Positions 20,901 through 31,369 are shown, counted from the first letter of the stretch. The stretch is DNA of 64,000 bases from Notospermus geniculatus (GCA_002633025.1 NMRB01000215.1:1-64000); one strand, 5' to 3'. Made by a program: numbers and translations. Notes: generated from the sequence alone by a model not told the origin.

Positions 20901-23473
20901 TTCGCCATTCCCGTCCCCATGCCAAATACTATTGACGCAAACACCAGTCCGAGGATGTTTGTTCCATCTGTGAAGCCGATCATACGGATTTTTCGGGCCA
21001 CTGCTGTCATGTTTTCCGTGCCGTTTAAGGTTTTCGGCAGTTCCGGTACAGGCTCTTCTTCATAGGAAGTGGTAATCTACAATGAAAAGTTGAAAAAAGA
21101 AGAACTCGCCTGGGCCAACATGCATTTTTCGACAGCCGCCGCCATTTTGTTTTACGGAGATTTCATGCGCGCGTACTGATCTCGTCGGCAAACTAAACAA
21201 TGTGATTGGTCCTCACGAGTTTGCCTTGGCAACAAAATATTATTTGCATACAAAGAAATCTCGCAGCAGCTAAGACGGCGGAGGGCCATGGAAATGACGT
21301 CTACCTAAATTTGCAACGTCCTTTCCATGTGGTAGTCATTTGTGACTGCAGGATATCCAAATAATCAACAATATTGTCGCGTTTCTGTGAACTTACCGAT
21401 CGTATGCAAGCACCCACTAAGTTATCGGGAATCAAGTTCCTGGAACGACGACACTAAATCAATCTTCCGACATTGAAAGACATACAAGAACACGATATTA
21501 CTGAAACGACGAGTGCTAAAGGATGGGACAAACATACATTCATAATTTGACAACATACATATTGGAATACGCTGCACTGCCACGACCACAGCACCATACC
21601 TGATCAAATCTGCAAAGATATCTTGTGTCTCTAGCAATTCTTCTTGGTCTTCACGTCCGGCGCTGAAATTTCCCGCTCCTGAAAGACGTAAAATGACCAA
21701 TGAGACGTGAACATACTGCGTCAGGAAATGACGCTTCTACGTCAGGAAATGACGCGTTCCTGCGTCATGAAATGACGCTTCTACGTCATGAAATGACGCT
21801 TCTATGCCAGGAAATGACGCTTCTACGTTAGAAATGACCTTCTGCCTCAGAAAATGACGCTTCTATGTCAGGAAATGACGCTTCTACGTCAGGAAATGAC
21901 GCTTCTGAGTCAGGAAATGACGCTTTTACGTCATGAAATGACGTTTCTGCGTCAGGAAATGACATTTTTACGTCAGGAAATGACGCATATGGGCATATGT
22001 GTCGGGAAATGACGCTTCAATGGTGCGTCTTCGTCATGAACTGACGAATGTGGAGTCAGGGCCAATATTCATGAAAAACGTGTGACTTTGTAGAGTCCAT
22101 TTCTTTTGTTTGTTTTGTCTGAAGGGTCATAACTCACCAGGGCGGACTATAAGCCCAACTGCGAGACCGATTCCTGAACCGAGGAGATTGGTTAAGATGA
22201 TGTAGGAGATGGCGATTAAACCGATTTTACCGTTGGACCTCGGATCTGATTTTGCAGTTCCTGAAAGATACAGAGATGACTGAGGTGATCAGACAGAGAT
22301 ACTACAGTATGTGTTGCTCATATTTTGTACACAGCACTTTTTTACTAAAAGCCCAGTACCAAACAAAACAGCAGCTCTTAGCCGCATGGCTACAGTACAC
22401 TTTACCATCAATTAGCAATTGTCATGGAAAAAAGTACAATTACATGCTAAATTATGTTGGGTATTAATTAGTCTTCACCGATCTGTCATCCTGCTGTTTG
22501 TTTAAAATGATCTGTTGTTCGAGCTTCAAAAGGAGGCCTGACTTTGTGAATGATTTAGGATTCACTGCATTGTCAGGGGCGAAACGGTCTTGTTCATATC
22601 GCCGGATGGCGTCAAGGCTTCATACGCTGCAGACAAAGGCAGAAATCGGTCACTGCAATAGAGGTCGTCGTTCCAACAACAGTAGGCCCACTTTGTAGGG
22701 AAGTTCTTCTCAGAATATCCGAGTGTTCAACTTGTTCAAAGTCTGAATGTTCAACTTAATGACTAACCGGAGACGATTCCGCTGACGATTAACGGGATGA
22801 TCATCATTCGGAGGAGCCTGAGATAGACCTCCCCGGGAATGCCTGTCCATAAAGAGAAATAGCATAACGTTTACTCGATGTTGCTGAAAAAACATGCGGC
22901 TGCATCAAACTGACGATTTCATCCCAAAAATGAAGAACCTTTGACCTCAGATCTGACGGCGGAGTCACCGTTAGGCCCATCACTTAGTTCCCGAAACGAT
23001 TCCCAACATGGTCCATGTACTGTACTTCCCAGCAGCGCCGTTTCCACTGCCGTGGAGGCTGGTTTTCCACTGACACGTGAAGGTTTCCTCGTGCAAGTTG
23101 GCTTTCATTGGGCAACTCACCATTGTTTGTTTCCTGATGACATTCGTCTTTGACCAATGAGACAAACGACTGCCCAAAGAAAGCCAACTTGCGCGAGAAA
23201 CACTCACGTGGAGGGGCACCCCCAAGTCTACATCAGATTCTGGTAATCTAGACGTGATATGAAGTAGGCCTAGCCCTGGAGAGTAGCCTAGGTATATGTT
23301 AGCTTACCAAGCCACATGATGACATCTGATGACGGATGAAATGGTCGGACCCCGAAACCAACCACAAAACCAATGAAAACACCGAGAAGCGTCAACAAAA
23401 CAAGCTTCATTGACTTGATATATTTGATGATCGCTTCCCTTCGCGTCAATTCCCGCCTCGCCAGTCTCTCCAT
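17970..23473 (-). CDS. SLC1A/EAAT-like glutamate transporter lacking TM7 segment
   Basis: Minus-strand exons in transcript order: 23308-23473, 22768-22842, 22138-22260, 21600-21678, 21397-21439, 20823-21076, 19806-20039, 18867-19001, 17970-18153. They join without a stop to 430 residues; EAATs are usually 500-570. Family marks are MMIIPLIVSGIVSG (TM2), GIGLAVGLIVRPG (TM3), the short IRNLIPDNLVGACI linker, DGTNILGLVFASIVFG (TM4-5), WYSPIGVV, RKNPFTLQ and, near the end, IEWLMDRLRSTTNAV. In family members these form a trimeric plasma-membrane carrier moving acidic or neutral amino acids with sodium. Here the HP1 serine-rich loop reads ASTSR. The following segment with the NMDGT substrate and sodium site (TM7) is absent, because exon 7 runs in phase straight into an HP2-like exon (GATALPGVPSAS). 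Transport activity is therefore doubtful. It may be a divergent paralogue, a pseudogene, or a gene with a missed exon. A second copy of exons 1-2 lies upstream. Confidence 0.85.
18604..18780. mobile_element. MITE, GTTGGCT...AGCCAAC family, copy 1
   Basis: The left arm contains GAGTTGGCTCTCAATGGGCA and the right arm TTGCCCATAGAGAGCCAACT, set in ends resembling CCACGCGAGAG and CACTCGATGGA. It lies in the last intron of the SLC1A-like gene. Two closely related copies are in the duplicated exon 1-2 region (23054-23217 and 24360-24523). Confidence 0.7.
19315..19459. mobile_element. Foldback MITE carrying TGACGTCA (CRE-like) sites
   Basis: The outer ends GGCTATGCACGTGACGTCAT and (in inverse) GGCTATGCACTGACGTCAT enclose two perfectly complementary inner arms containing TGGATGGAACTGCGCAG. 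Several TGACGTCA or near-CRE octamers lie in the arms. The element sits in an intron of the SLC1A-like gene. Confidence 0.75.
20111..20789. mobile_element. Non-autonomous Tc1/pogo-like element with TA target site
   Basis: The ends CAGTGGAACCT and AGGTTCCACTG are perfect inverses flanked by TA. Sub-terminal repeats of (C/T)TTGAACAC and its complement recur inside both ends. No transposase frame is visible. A separate hairpin element is inserted at about 20592-20711. Confidence 0.8.
20592..20711. mobile_element. Hairpin MITE nested inside the pogo-like element
   Basis: The arms begin TTAGGGAGGTTTCGCAAG and end with the complement, CGTTTGCGAAACCTCCCTAA. They continue inward with CCCGGTTAGGCC and GGCCTAACCGGG, giving arms of about 40 bp around a short loop. 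The symmetrical TAATATTA words at both outer edges may be part of the arms or the target site. Confidence 0.8.
21716..21995. repeat. 21-bp tandem array, about 13 copies
   Basis: A unit close to ACGTCAGGAAATGACGCTTC plus T repeats with substitutions (CATGAA, GAGTC, TATGCC variants). Each unit holds a short palindrome, CGTCAnnAAATGACG. It lies in the intron between exons 3 and 4 of the SLC1A-like gene. Confidence 0.9.
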
Positions 23474-23828
23474 CTCTTGTGCTATTTAAACGTGGACGTA
23501 GCGCTAGGCGCATTGACAATCTCCATCTGTGCTAAAGGCCTTCAGTCGAACGGGAATAAACCACTTCGAAGTCAGTCACTGCAGTAGTGTATTCAGTAGC
23601 ACTTTGTGGCAACAAGACACTACGAAATTTAACTGACAAGGACTTCTATTGTGACATCTTTTCGACTTCTGTCTGTGAGCTGTGGACCATGGCGCACTAC
23701 GGCCGACACGTCAGTCAGAGGTTAATGAAAACTCGTTCCACCTATTGTGCGGAATGTATAACTTGACCTGTGCTGGGCTCTTGGCCTTCCCTAGACTCTA
23801 TCACTCCAAAAGAGTGAACGTTACAAAT
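22572..23828. repeat. Segmental tandem duplication, copy proximal to the gene body
   Basis: This 1.26-kb segment is repeated almost identically at 23829-25125. It runs from ATTGTCAGGGGCGAAACGGT to AGAGTGAACGTTACAAAT and includes exons 2 and 1 of the SLC1A-like gene, a MITE and the putative 5' flank. Confidence 0.9.
23054..23217. mobile_element. MITE, GTTGGCT...AGCCAAC family, copy 2
   Basis: The arms contain AAGTTGGCTTTCATTGGGCA and TGCCCAAAGAAAGCCAACTT, within CACGTGAAGG and CACTCACGTGG ends. It lies in intron 1 of the SLC1A-like gene and was duplicated together with it. Confidence 0.8.
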
Positions 23829-24027
23829 ATTGTCAGGGGCGAAACGGTCTTGTTCATATCGCCGGATGGCGTCAAGGCTTCATACGCTGCAGACAAAGGC
23901 AGAAATCGGTCACTGCAATACAGGTCGTCGTTCCAACAACAGTAGGCCCACTTTGTAGGGAAGTTCTTCTCAGAATATCCGAGTGTTCAACTTGATCAAA
24001 GTCTGAATGTTCAACTTAATGACTAAC

Positions 24028-24777
24028 CTGAGACGATTCCGCTGACGATTAACGGGATGATCATCATTCGGAGGAGCCTGAGATAGACCTCCCCGGGAAT
24101 TCCTGTCCATAAAGAGAAATATCATAACGTTTACTCGATGTTGCTGGAAAAACATGCGGCTGCATCAAACTGACGATTTCATCCCAAAAATGAAGAACCT
24201 TTGACCTCAGATCTGACGGCGGAGTCACCGTTAGGCCCATCAGTTAGTTCCCGAAACGATTCCCAAACATGGTCCATGTACTGTACTTCCCAGCAGCGCG
24301 GTTTCCACTGCCGTCGAGTTTGTTATCCATTGCTTCTTTTGGACGACCATCATCATGTCAGGCTGGTTTTCCACTGACACGTGAGGGTTTCCTCTTGCGA
24401 GTTGGCTTTCATTGGGCAACTCACCATTGTTTGTTTCCTGATGACATTCGTCTTTGACCAATGACACAAACGACTGCCCAAAGAAAGCCAACTTGCGCGA
24501 GAAACACTCACGTGGAGGGGCACCTCTAGGCCTACATCAGATTCTGGTAATCTAGACGTGATATGAAGTAGGCCTAGCCCTGGAGAGTAGCCTAGGTATA
24601 TGTTAGCTTACCAAGCCACATGATGACATCTGATGACGGATGAAATGGGCGGACCCCGAAACCAACCACAAAACCAATGAAAACACCGAGAAGCGTCAAC
24701 AAAACAAGCTTCATTGACTTGATATATTTGATGATCGCTTCCCTTCGCGTCAATTCCCGCCTCGCCAGTCTGTCCAT
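24028..24777 (-). CDS. Duplicated first two exons of the SLC1A-like gene
   Basis: Exon 1' (24612-24777) and exon 2' (24028-24102) copy the first two coding exons of the downstream transporter almost base for base. Exon 1' starts MDRLARRE where the other copy has MERLARRE. Both copies keep the ATG, the exon 1 donor GTAAGC, the exon 2 acceptor and the GTTAGT donor. Exon 2' ends in the same phase as exon 2 and could splice directly to the exon at 22138-22260, skipping the second copy. It could therefore be an alternative first-exon cassette with its own promoter. It could equally be an uncollapsed allelic duplicate in the assembly. Confidence 0.7.
24360..24523. mobile_element. MITE, GTTGGCT...AGCCAAC family, copy 3
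   Basis: Same arms as the 23054-23217 copy. It is the duplicate carried within the distal segmental copy. Confidence 0.8.
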
Positions 24778-25117
24778 CTCTTGTGCTATTTAAACGTGGA
24801 CTGGGGACGTAGCGCTAGGCGCATTGACAATATCTGTGCTAAAGGCCTTCAGTCGAACGGGAATAAACCACTTCGAAGTCAGTCACTGCAGTAGTGTATT
24901 CAGTAGCACTTTGTGGCAACAAGACACTACGAAATTTAACTGACAAGGACTTCTATTGTGATATCTTTTCGACTTCTGTCTGTGAGCTGTGGACCATGGC
25001 GCACTACGGCCGACACGACAGTCAGAGGTTAATGAAAACTCGTTCCACCTATTGTGCGGAATGTATAACTTGACCTGTGCTGGCCTCTTGGCCTTCCCTA
25101 CTCTATCACTCCAAAAG

Positions 25118-25815
25118 AGTGAACGTTACAAAATCTCTCCAGTGGTGAGATTTTGTAACATTATTTTTCAGCAATGAGAGATTTTGTAACGTTACAAAAT
25201 CTCTCCAGTGGTGAGATTTTGTAACATTACTTTTAGCAATGAGAGACTTTGTTACGTTACAAAATCTCTCCAGTGGTGAGATTTTGTAACATCATTTTTC
25301 AGCAATGAGAGATTTTGTAACGTTACAAAATCTCTCCAGTGGTGAGATTTTGTAACATTACCTTTAGCAATGAGAGACTTTGTTACGTTAATCTCTCCAG
25401 TGGTGAGATTTTCATACCAATTTCATGTTGGTACAGTTCCAGATGGTNTACAAAAAAGGAAAATGCATCCAGGTTAGCTGCAGCCAGAATCCAACCATGT
25501 GCTTCAAGAGGACAGGTGCTGCCCTCTGAGCTAAGGAGAACGAAACTTGGAGAGATTTTGCAACGTTACAAAATCTCTCCATGCAGTGGTGAGATTTTGT
25601 AACCTTACAGGTGCTGCCCTCTGAGCAAAGGAGAAGGAAACTTGGAGAGATTTTGTAACGTTACAAAATCTCTCCATGCAGTGGTGAGATTTTGTAACCT
25701 TACAGGTGCTGCCCTCTGAGCTAAGGAGAAGGAAACTTGGAGAGATTTTGTAACGTTACAAAATCTCTCCATGCAGTGGTGAGATTTTGCAACCTTACAA
25801 AATCTCTCCAGTGGT
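25118..25815. repeat. Palindromic tandem array built on GTTACAAAATCTC
   Basis: GTTACAAAATCTC and its complement GAGATTTTGTAAC alternate many times. The first part has about 65-bp periods with CAGTGGT and CAGCAATGAG linkers. The second part has 95-bp periods starting near 25565, 25660 and 25755, whose linkers contain GGTGCTGCCCTCTGAGC. Junctions between units read GTAACGTTAC. A looser pair, TTGTAACTTTG and TTACAAAACATCTCC, follows at 25980-26055. One N lies at 25448. The array is upstream of the SLC1A-like gene. Confidence 0.9.
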
Positions 25816-26055
25816 TAAGTTAAAAAGAGTGCAGGCACGCGCCCCCTTGGAGGAAGTTGACCAAGTTTGCAGTGAACCATCGTCAATGTCTCCTCCATAT
25901 TTCTACTGAACCGTTTGCCGATATCTCCAAAGGTTCAAGAGTTATTGCCGTTTAGGCCCTCTTCCTTTTTACCAGGGAGTGGAGATAAATTGTAACTTTG
26001 GTTTGTTACAAAACATCTCCTGGCGATAAAGTGTAACTTTCATGTGTTACAAATT

Positions 26056-27031
26056 AGCACCATACTAGATTCTCTCAGAGAAAGTTCGACAAGGTTCACG
26101 GGTAGGCCGAGTGCATTCGCAATTTCTGTCGTAATTTGCCGTGATGTTCCATTGAATGCAGGATGGAGCGANAGTTGACCAAGAAGAGTCGTAAGATTGC
26201 ACCTTGATTTATTTAAGCAACATAATATTAATTGTTGACAAATGATAGTTTGCGGTGTTTAATGGATTTTCTCTTACTTTGATCAACAATGCGATACTGT
26301 AATCGACAAAATCATTTGTCCATGGTTTTGATGGTAATCAGGCAATTATTAATAGTGACCAATGATAAATGAAGGGACCGATTCTGTTATTCGATAGAAG
26401 GTGATTAATGATCCGTTGTGTTCCATGCACCAATTAAAAGTTTTCTGGCAGTATTAATTGCAAAGTTTACAATCGCATTGGAGTAGAATGAAAAGTCAGT
26501 TTCTTTAACTGCGTAATTTGTAACTGCGTAATTTGTCTTCACGGCGTCATCCATGAAGCAAGTTAGGTTGCCAAGGAAAACAAAGGTCTCGATGCGAATT
26601 TGAAACAAAGATCACGCGATAAGTCGTGAGCATAATGAAGTTAAATTCTTGACATAAAGCTTCTCATTGGTTCTTTCGTCTGAGACGCCCCGCTGCTACG
26701 AAATCGAGATCTCTGATTGGCTGAGAGCAGTTACTTTGCAAGCGACATCCTGAGCTCAACGTTATAAAGATCTTTATGAGAGAAATATCCGGCAGCCGCA
26801 GAGTGTTGTTATGGCGAAGTTCACTTCATAATCTTCCTCCTCTGTGAGACAGGATATCGGTCTCGTTCTCGCGGGAAACTCGCCTGCATTTTATACAGTG
26901 ACACGTTGACAAATCTTGTAACTGGTCTTGTTCATCAGCCGCGTATTTTCCTTCACATTTCATTCCTCCTTGGATTCATCTCATGTCAAACTTCTCATCC
27001 GCTCTCACCAGACGGAGTTAGGGGGTTCAAT
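26056..27031. other. Intergenic region between the SLC1A-like and secreted-protein genes
   Basis: Contains one N (26172) and AT-rich sequence with no supported exon. The part just before 27032 is the presumed 5' flank of the secreted-protein gene. It has a CCAAT-type GATTGGCTGAG word at 26711 and TATAAA at 26763-26768. Confidence 0.5.
26763..26768 (+). promoter_or_regulatory. TATA box candidate for the secreted-protein gene
   Basis: TATAAA within GTTATAAAGATC lies about 265 bp upstream of the ATG at 27032, with an inverted CCAAT word about 50 bp further upstream. Position and consensus only. Confidence 0.35.
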
Positions 27032-30000
27032 ATGCCGCAGAGAATATTGCATTTGTTGCTGCTGGGAATCTTTCTGGCTGTGGAACAGGATCAAAGCGGT
27101 AGGTGAACATCCTGTCTTCCATTTTTCTGTGTATTAACATTTCTCATTCTCCGATTTAATCCGAAGTTAGTAAAACTCAGGAAGAATTAAAACAAAAGCT
27201 AGCTTGACTCTCAGATGAGCTCAATGTTGTTAAAGGGTAACAACAGACCCCATTACATCCTTCTCACAAAATTAAAATGGTGAACATGCAGAATAACCGC
27301 TGGGAGGCGCTGGGAGCGAAGCGACTGTTCCTTTTTTCAACGTTTCGTCCGTGCTGCACTGCGTCACTTTGCTCTGTATGTACGTCTCTGCGGTCGCACC
27401 GCTAGGCCACAGAGTAATCTCTACATCTGATGATTCTTAACGTGCTGTGCCGGTAGAACTGCAGTTTATCGCACCGCTTGCAGCGCCGCCCTGTCGTGAT
27501 TAAAAGTCGTGCGAGTTCCTCATTGAAGGTTTATTTCCAGCGGCCGCTACTTGTGAAGGCAATGACAAGTTGCTTATCATTGACGACTTCCCTTTCTCGA
27601 TCACCAAGCTGAAGAATTTTGAATTAGAGGAAACGAAAAAAATGAAGGATATCTTCGGGCCTGGCATCGAGGCTTCGAGCAACACATGGCCGGGTTTTCC
27701 GTTGGCCTACATCAATATAACATTTCCCAGGAAGCCGGGTTATCAAGTCATTTCCCTGGAGCTGACAGCACAATTCTTAGCCAGCGTGACCCTGTTGGAA
27801 CCGAATTTGAAATTAAAAATAATACCGGTAATTACACCATGGAGCATCCTGAGAACATCAGGGGTTCTTAGTGCTCGCTTCCTTCGTCACCGCACACAAA
27901 CCCCTGAGAGAATTCGCGAATTATCTCAGGGTTTGTGTGAGGTGACGAAGGGAGCCAGCGCTAAGAACCCCTGATGTTCTCAGGATGACTATGGAGTACT
28001 CCGAGAGAGATCAACCAATCGCAGATGGCGTCCTGTAGCTTTTGAATGACGACGCCATCACTACGACAGTGGCGCCAATAGTCAAGTGGCGTTAACGCTA
28101 GCGGTGCATCTTGTAACTAATTCTCCTCTTTCCAATGGCCAAGAAGTTCGACATATGTAATTTTAACACAGAGATTCTCTCATTAGAAAGTTCGTCTCTA
28201 TTATCTGGAACTATGTTTCTGGCAGAAAACACGTCAGGCCCTCTTCAGCTCTTGGAAACAACCCTGTTGAGGACCAATGGTAATGCAGTTACTCGCTGAT
28301 AGGGGGCATTACTTCTCCTACCTTTCAGGACCCAACTACTTGGAAGACTCTGACGTGGACTTTCAACTATCGCCCAAATAGCAATTGGGATCATGTTTTC
28401 CTTTTCCTAATCACTGGCTCCGGGTCAGCAATCAACCCACCCAAGTTTAAAGGTCTGAAGTTTGAATTCTGTCAGAAAGATGGAGCTGTGTTTCCAGGTA
28501 AAACAACTTACCGGTTTTAACTCTTAGGGACAATTTCATAAAAAACTATAATCTTACGGGATCCTGGCACATAGCTCACAAAAGCGCTGGGAGAGTACTC
28601 TCCAATGAATACCTATGTGATGGGTTCTAGGTGCCTTTCAAGCTTTTTAATACATTATACATTCATTTCAACAAATTGGCTTTGGCTGTCAAAGGCCATC
28701 GTCAACACCTTGGTTCATTATAAAAGAGGGATCGATTCGATTGCGATTTTACACCGGATCAACCAAATAAATTTAATGAGATCGCAATCAATTTTTAAAT
28801 CAATCAATAAAGGTAGGCCTATAGCGACGACTATTTTTTGTATCCTCCCACTGCAGGGCTTTGGTCACGCCCTACAGCGTGATAGAACGAGACTATGAAG
28901 CCCCTGCGGTGGGAGGATGTTTTTTTTGTAACTATGGAGAAAGTAGTCGTATGGCAAGAGATGACGTCAGTTTTTTCTGTATCTTAGGGTGTGACCCAGG
29001 CACTTCTGGTCTGATAAACTCACTCAACCAACCGTTCAGCTTCGACCTCCACATACCCGGGTTAACATCATTGACTGCTACCATGAAAGAGGAGTTCTTT
29101 GAAAATAATGACGGTATAGGATTTGCGGCGAATTCAACCCTTCCCGCCAACATCACTCTCTTCTTCAACACCAGCGGGTTTGTGTTGGAAAAGATGGAGT
29201 TTGATATGAAGGGTTTTTACAGTGTCCTCCTTTCTGGCACCTGCATGGTGGGAGGAACGTTTCTTCCTTTACCGGAATTAACATGGGTAAGCAGTTTTGA
29301 CGAAGAGTTACAAGTTCTACTTTACTGAGCTTGTTCTTAACAAAAAAAAAAATGGTAAGATTGGCAATCGCGGGCCAAACGCACTCTTAGCCAAAAGCGT
29401 TCGTCAAGGGTTCTTTGTTGTCATACCTAGCTGGAGAACCCCTATAAGATATACAAAAGGAACCCCTAAAAGGTTCCAAATAGAACAATGCTAAGGCCGT
29501 GTTTCTCCAGCAGGTCCACGTTTCTCTCCTGAAAATGCAAATTTTGTTAATCTTAGTTGTATGAAAGCTGAACTTCGGCGTGCCAAAAATCTCTCTTGCT
29601 CCGAACTTGTAGACGAACGACTGGGTGAAGGCTTTGTTTATTCCAACGACGATGCGGCTGTAGTGTGGACTTGTTCTCGTGGGACCGTAATCGAAAGTAC
29701 GAACAGTCCTCGTTTTATCTCTTTCAGGACAATTTTAAAACGTCCGAAATCAGCGGTTTCAAGAAAGTGGGATTTGACTGGAACCTCTTTCCGTTGGCTG
29801 TGTCGTCTCTTAAACTGTCCTTTCAGTGTCCCAGTCAGTACACAACATGCCAAGGCGTAGACAGGGCAGTAAAGAAAGGGAAGATCACAGGCTGTCCCAA
29901 CGGTAAGTTGACAGTGGTATACACCTACTACCATCACCTGGCACGTTTTTGTGTTGTGATTCAACCCGCTTCAGAAATCTTTGTCCCCGGCAAAGAGGAT

Positions 30001-30186
30001 TGAGTTGTGTCGAAAGCTTTTCTGAAGTCAAGGAGCAAATGGCATTATACTGATTCTGCGAAATGTTACGATATGTTATGAAGATTTGTTTGTTCCTAGC
30101 ACTGACTGGTCCACAAACATCGCCACCGACACCGGCTTCAACAACCCCAGCCTCAACAACCACAACCTCAACCTCAACTGCCCAAG
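27032..30186 (+). CDS. Secreted or surface glycoprotein, two related modules (partial)
   Basis: Supported exons are 27032-27098, 27541-27827, 28329-28497, 28988-29286, 29728-29902 and 30100-30186. They give an open frame of about 361 residues with no stop yet. The N-terminus (MPQRILHLLLLGIFLAVEQ) is a signal peptide. Module 1 begins with CEGNDKL and module 2 with CDPGTSG. Both continue with a PFS motif, then (I/A)NIT followed by a hydrophobic strand pattern, so they look like repeats of one beta-rich domain. Each module spans two exons, with the same order of intron phases (1, 0, 1). N-glycosylation sites include NIT, NST and NTS. The last exon is a Thr/Ser/Pro stalk (PASTTPASTTTTS), typical of mucin-like linkers. 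I do not recognise the family. The 3' end is unresolved; possible further exons lie at about 30359-30398 and 31370-31610. Confidence 0.65.
27290..27527. mobile_element. MITE with GAATGAGGAA-type ends (copy 2, inverted)
   Basis: Intron 1 of the secreted-protein gene carries an inverted, diverged copy of the 8251-8451 element. Shared blocks are CAGCGCCGCCCTG, GAACTGCAG, TGCGTCAC and TTTGCTCTGT, ending in GAGTTCCTCATTGA. Confidence 0.65.
27845..27987. mobile_element. Long hairpin MITE just after a splice donor
   Basis: The outer ends CATCCTGAGAACATCAGGGG and CCCCTGATGTTCTCAGGATG are perfect complements. Complementarity continues inward past CTTCGTCACC and CACACAAACCC to a centre near GAATTCGCGAATTA, with one short indel. 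The start is 17 bp after the GTAATT donor of exon 2. Confidence 0.85.
28841..28919. mobile_element. Mini-MITE with TATCCTCCCAC termini
   Basis: The left end TATCCTCCCACTGCAGGGCT is complementary to the right end AGCCCCTGCGGTGGGAGGAT. The element is about 79 bp. A related 95-bp copy lies in a WDPCP intron (62974-63068). Confidence 0.8.
29378..29495. mobile_element. Partial copy of the CACTCTTAGCC element
   Basis: CACTCTTAGCCAAAAGCGTT, AAGGGTTCTTTG and AGGAACCCCTAAAAGGTTCC resemble the ends and interior of the fuller copy at 30473-30739. The complementary right terminus is missing. Confidence 0.55.
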
Positions 30187-30358
30187 GTAAGTGTATTCCA
30201 AAAGAAGAAGGAACTTAATTCTGGTCCCAAAGAAGAGCAATACTCGTTCAATTCATAAAACTTGTTCCAGAGAACTATTCTCGATAAAATACTTCCTGTT
30301 AATCAGAGTCTCTAATATTTGACACAAACAGTTTTCTCTGATCTTTGACACACTACTT

Positions 30359-30398
30359 GAGGCGAAGAAGCAGGCAAACCAAATCCACAAGACAAAGG
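30359..30398 (+). CDS. Possible small exon of the secreted-protein gene
   Basis: An acceptor-like TACTTGAG precedes a 40-bp open stretch that would read GEEAGKPNPQDK and ends AAAG|GTACGT. Entry and exit phases (1 and 1) match the preceding exon. It is too short to be certain. Confidence 0.3.
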
Positions 30399-30472
30399 TA
30401 CGTACCGGTACGTTAGTTTTATCATCCTCTTAAGCACAGGGTCTTCGAAACGATCTCTTGTCGACCTCCCTT

Positions 30473-30739
30473 CACTCTTAGCCGAAAAGGTTCTTTGGTG
30501 CCACACCAGGAGAACCCTCTGATTTAAGAACCCTCGGGTTTTTTAAGAACCCCTAGAGGCTCCAGATAGAACCTTTCCCTCAGAAAAGGGTTCTATCTGG
30601 AACCTTTATGAGTTCTTTGGCGACAGAAAGGTTCTATATGGAACCCTTTCGGGTTCCTTACAGAAGGTTCTATATAGAACCTTGGGGTTCCTCTGGTGTG
30701 GCACAAAGAACCCCTAAAGAACCTTTTTGGCTAAGAGTG
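30473..30739. mobile_element. MITE with CACTCTTAGCC ends and GGTTCTA-rich interior
   Basis: The left end CACTCTTAGCCGAAAAGGTT is the inverse of the right end AACCTTTTTGGCTAAGAGTG. TGCCACACCAG and CTGGTGTGGCA also pair further in. The middle is a set of alternating AAGGTTCTATATGGAACC-like palindromes. Confidence 0.85.
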
Positions 30740-31009
30740 TTGGGAGCGGTAGGACGCTGAAGGGCCGGACATTTTCAGGATGTGTTTTCATATAGGTAGG
30801 GCCTACATTCGTTGTTCTTGACGAGTCGTGTCGTGGCTGAGAGGTGAACTCTTCACACCTCTCAGAACAAGTTCCAGAACTGGCCAGTTTGCGTGGCTGT
30901 GTAGAATAGAAGCAAGGGGAGTTATTAAGAAAACTGGCCAAGCTGTACTTATTCCGAGAGGTGTTCACATTGACTCTCGTTGAGGTCAAGAAGGGCGACA
31001 GTTTATGTT

Positions 31010-31141
31010 AATACAGAGTTTAAGAGATCACACGCTAACGATAACATTTACGTTAACATTATTTTTTGTACATGAATACATGCAAGAAATAGCGTTAACG
31101 TAAACGTTATCGTTAGCGTGTGATCTCTTAAACTCTGTATT
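31010..31141. mobile_element. Hairpin MITE with ACAGAGTTTAAGAGATCAC ends
   Basis: The outer arms TACAGAGTTTAAGAGATCAC and GTGATCTCTTAAACTCTGTA are perfect complements. They continue through ACGCTAACGATAAC and TTACGTTAAC, giving arms of about 48 bp around a 25-bp loop. Confidence 0.9.
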
Positions 31142-31369
31142 CCCCAGCATCAACGCACGTTTATCCTTTTCTACTGGGGATTGTCCCGTGTGAGGGGGAG
31201 GGGAGTGGGTTTTGCCAAGCATGCTTCTCTCAGCCATGCCACGATGCAGTCCGATCCCGGTGGTACCGGTAATGTGAAGCGTGTGCGTCAGGTTGGTGAG
31301 TGACATGTCTGTGAATGAATGAATGAATGAATGAATGGGTTGCGGACATGTAAGTTTTCTGAGATGGGA

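Larger units (their letters stand above)
23829..25125. repeat. Segmental tandem duplication, distal copy
   Basis: Second copy of 22572-23828, with scattered substitutions and small indels. One indel adds a CCATTGCTTCTTTTGGACGA-containing stretch near 24330. Its outer edge runs directly into the GTTACAAAATCTC array. Confidence 0.9.

Noticed and set aside
25118-25815. CRISPR-like array
   Set aside because: Repeats are palindromic and alternate with their complements, and the spacers are themselves repeated. The host is an animal genome.
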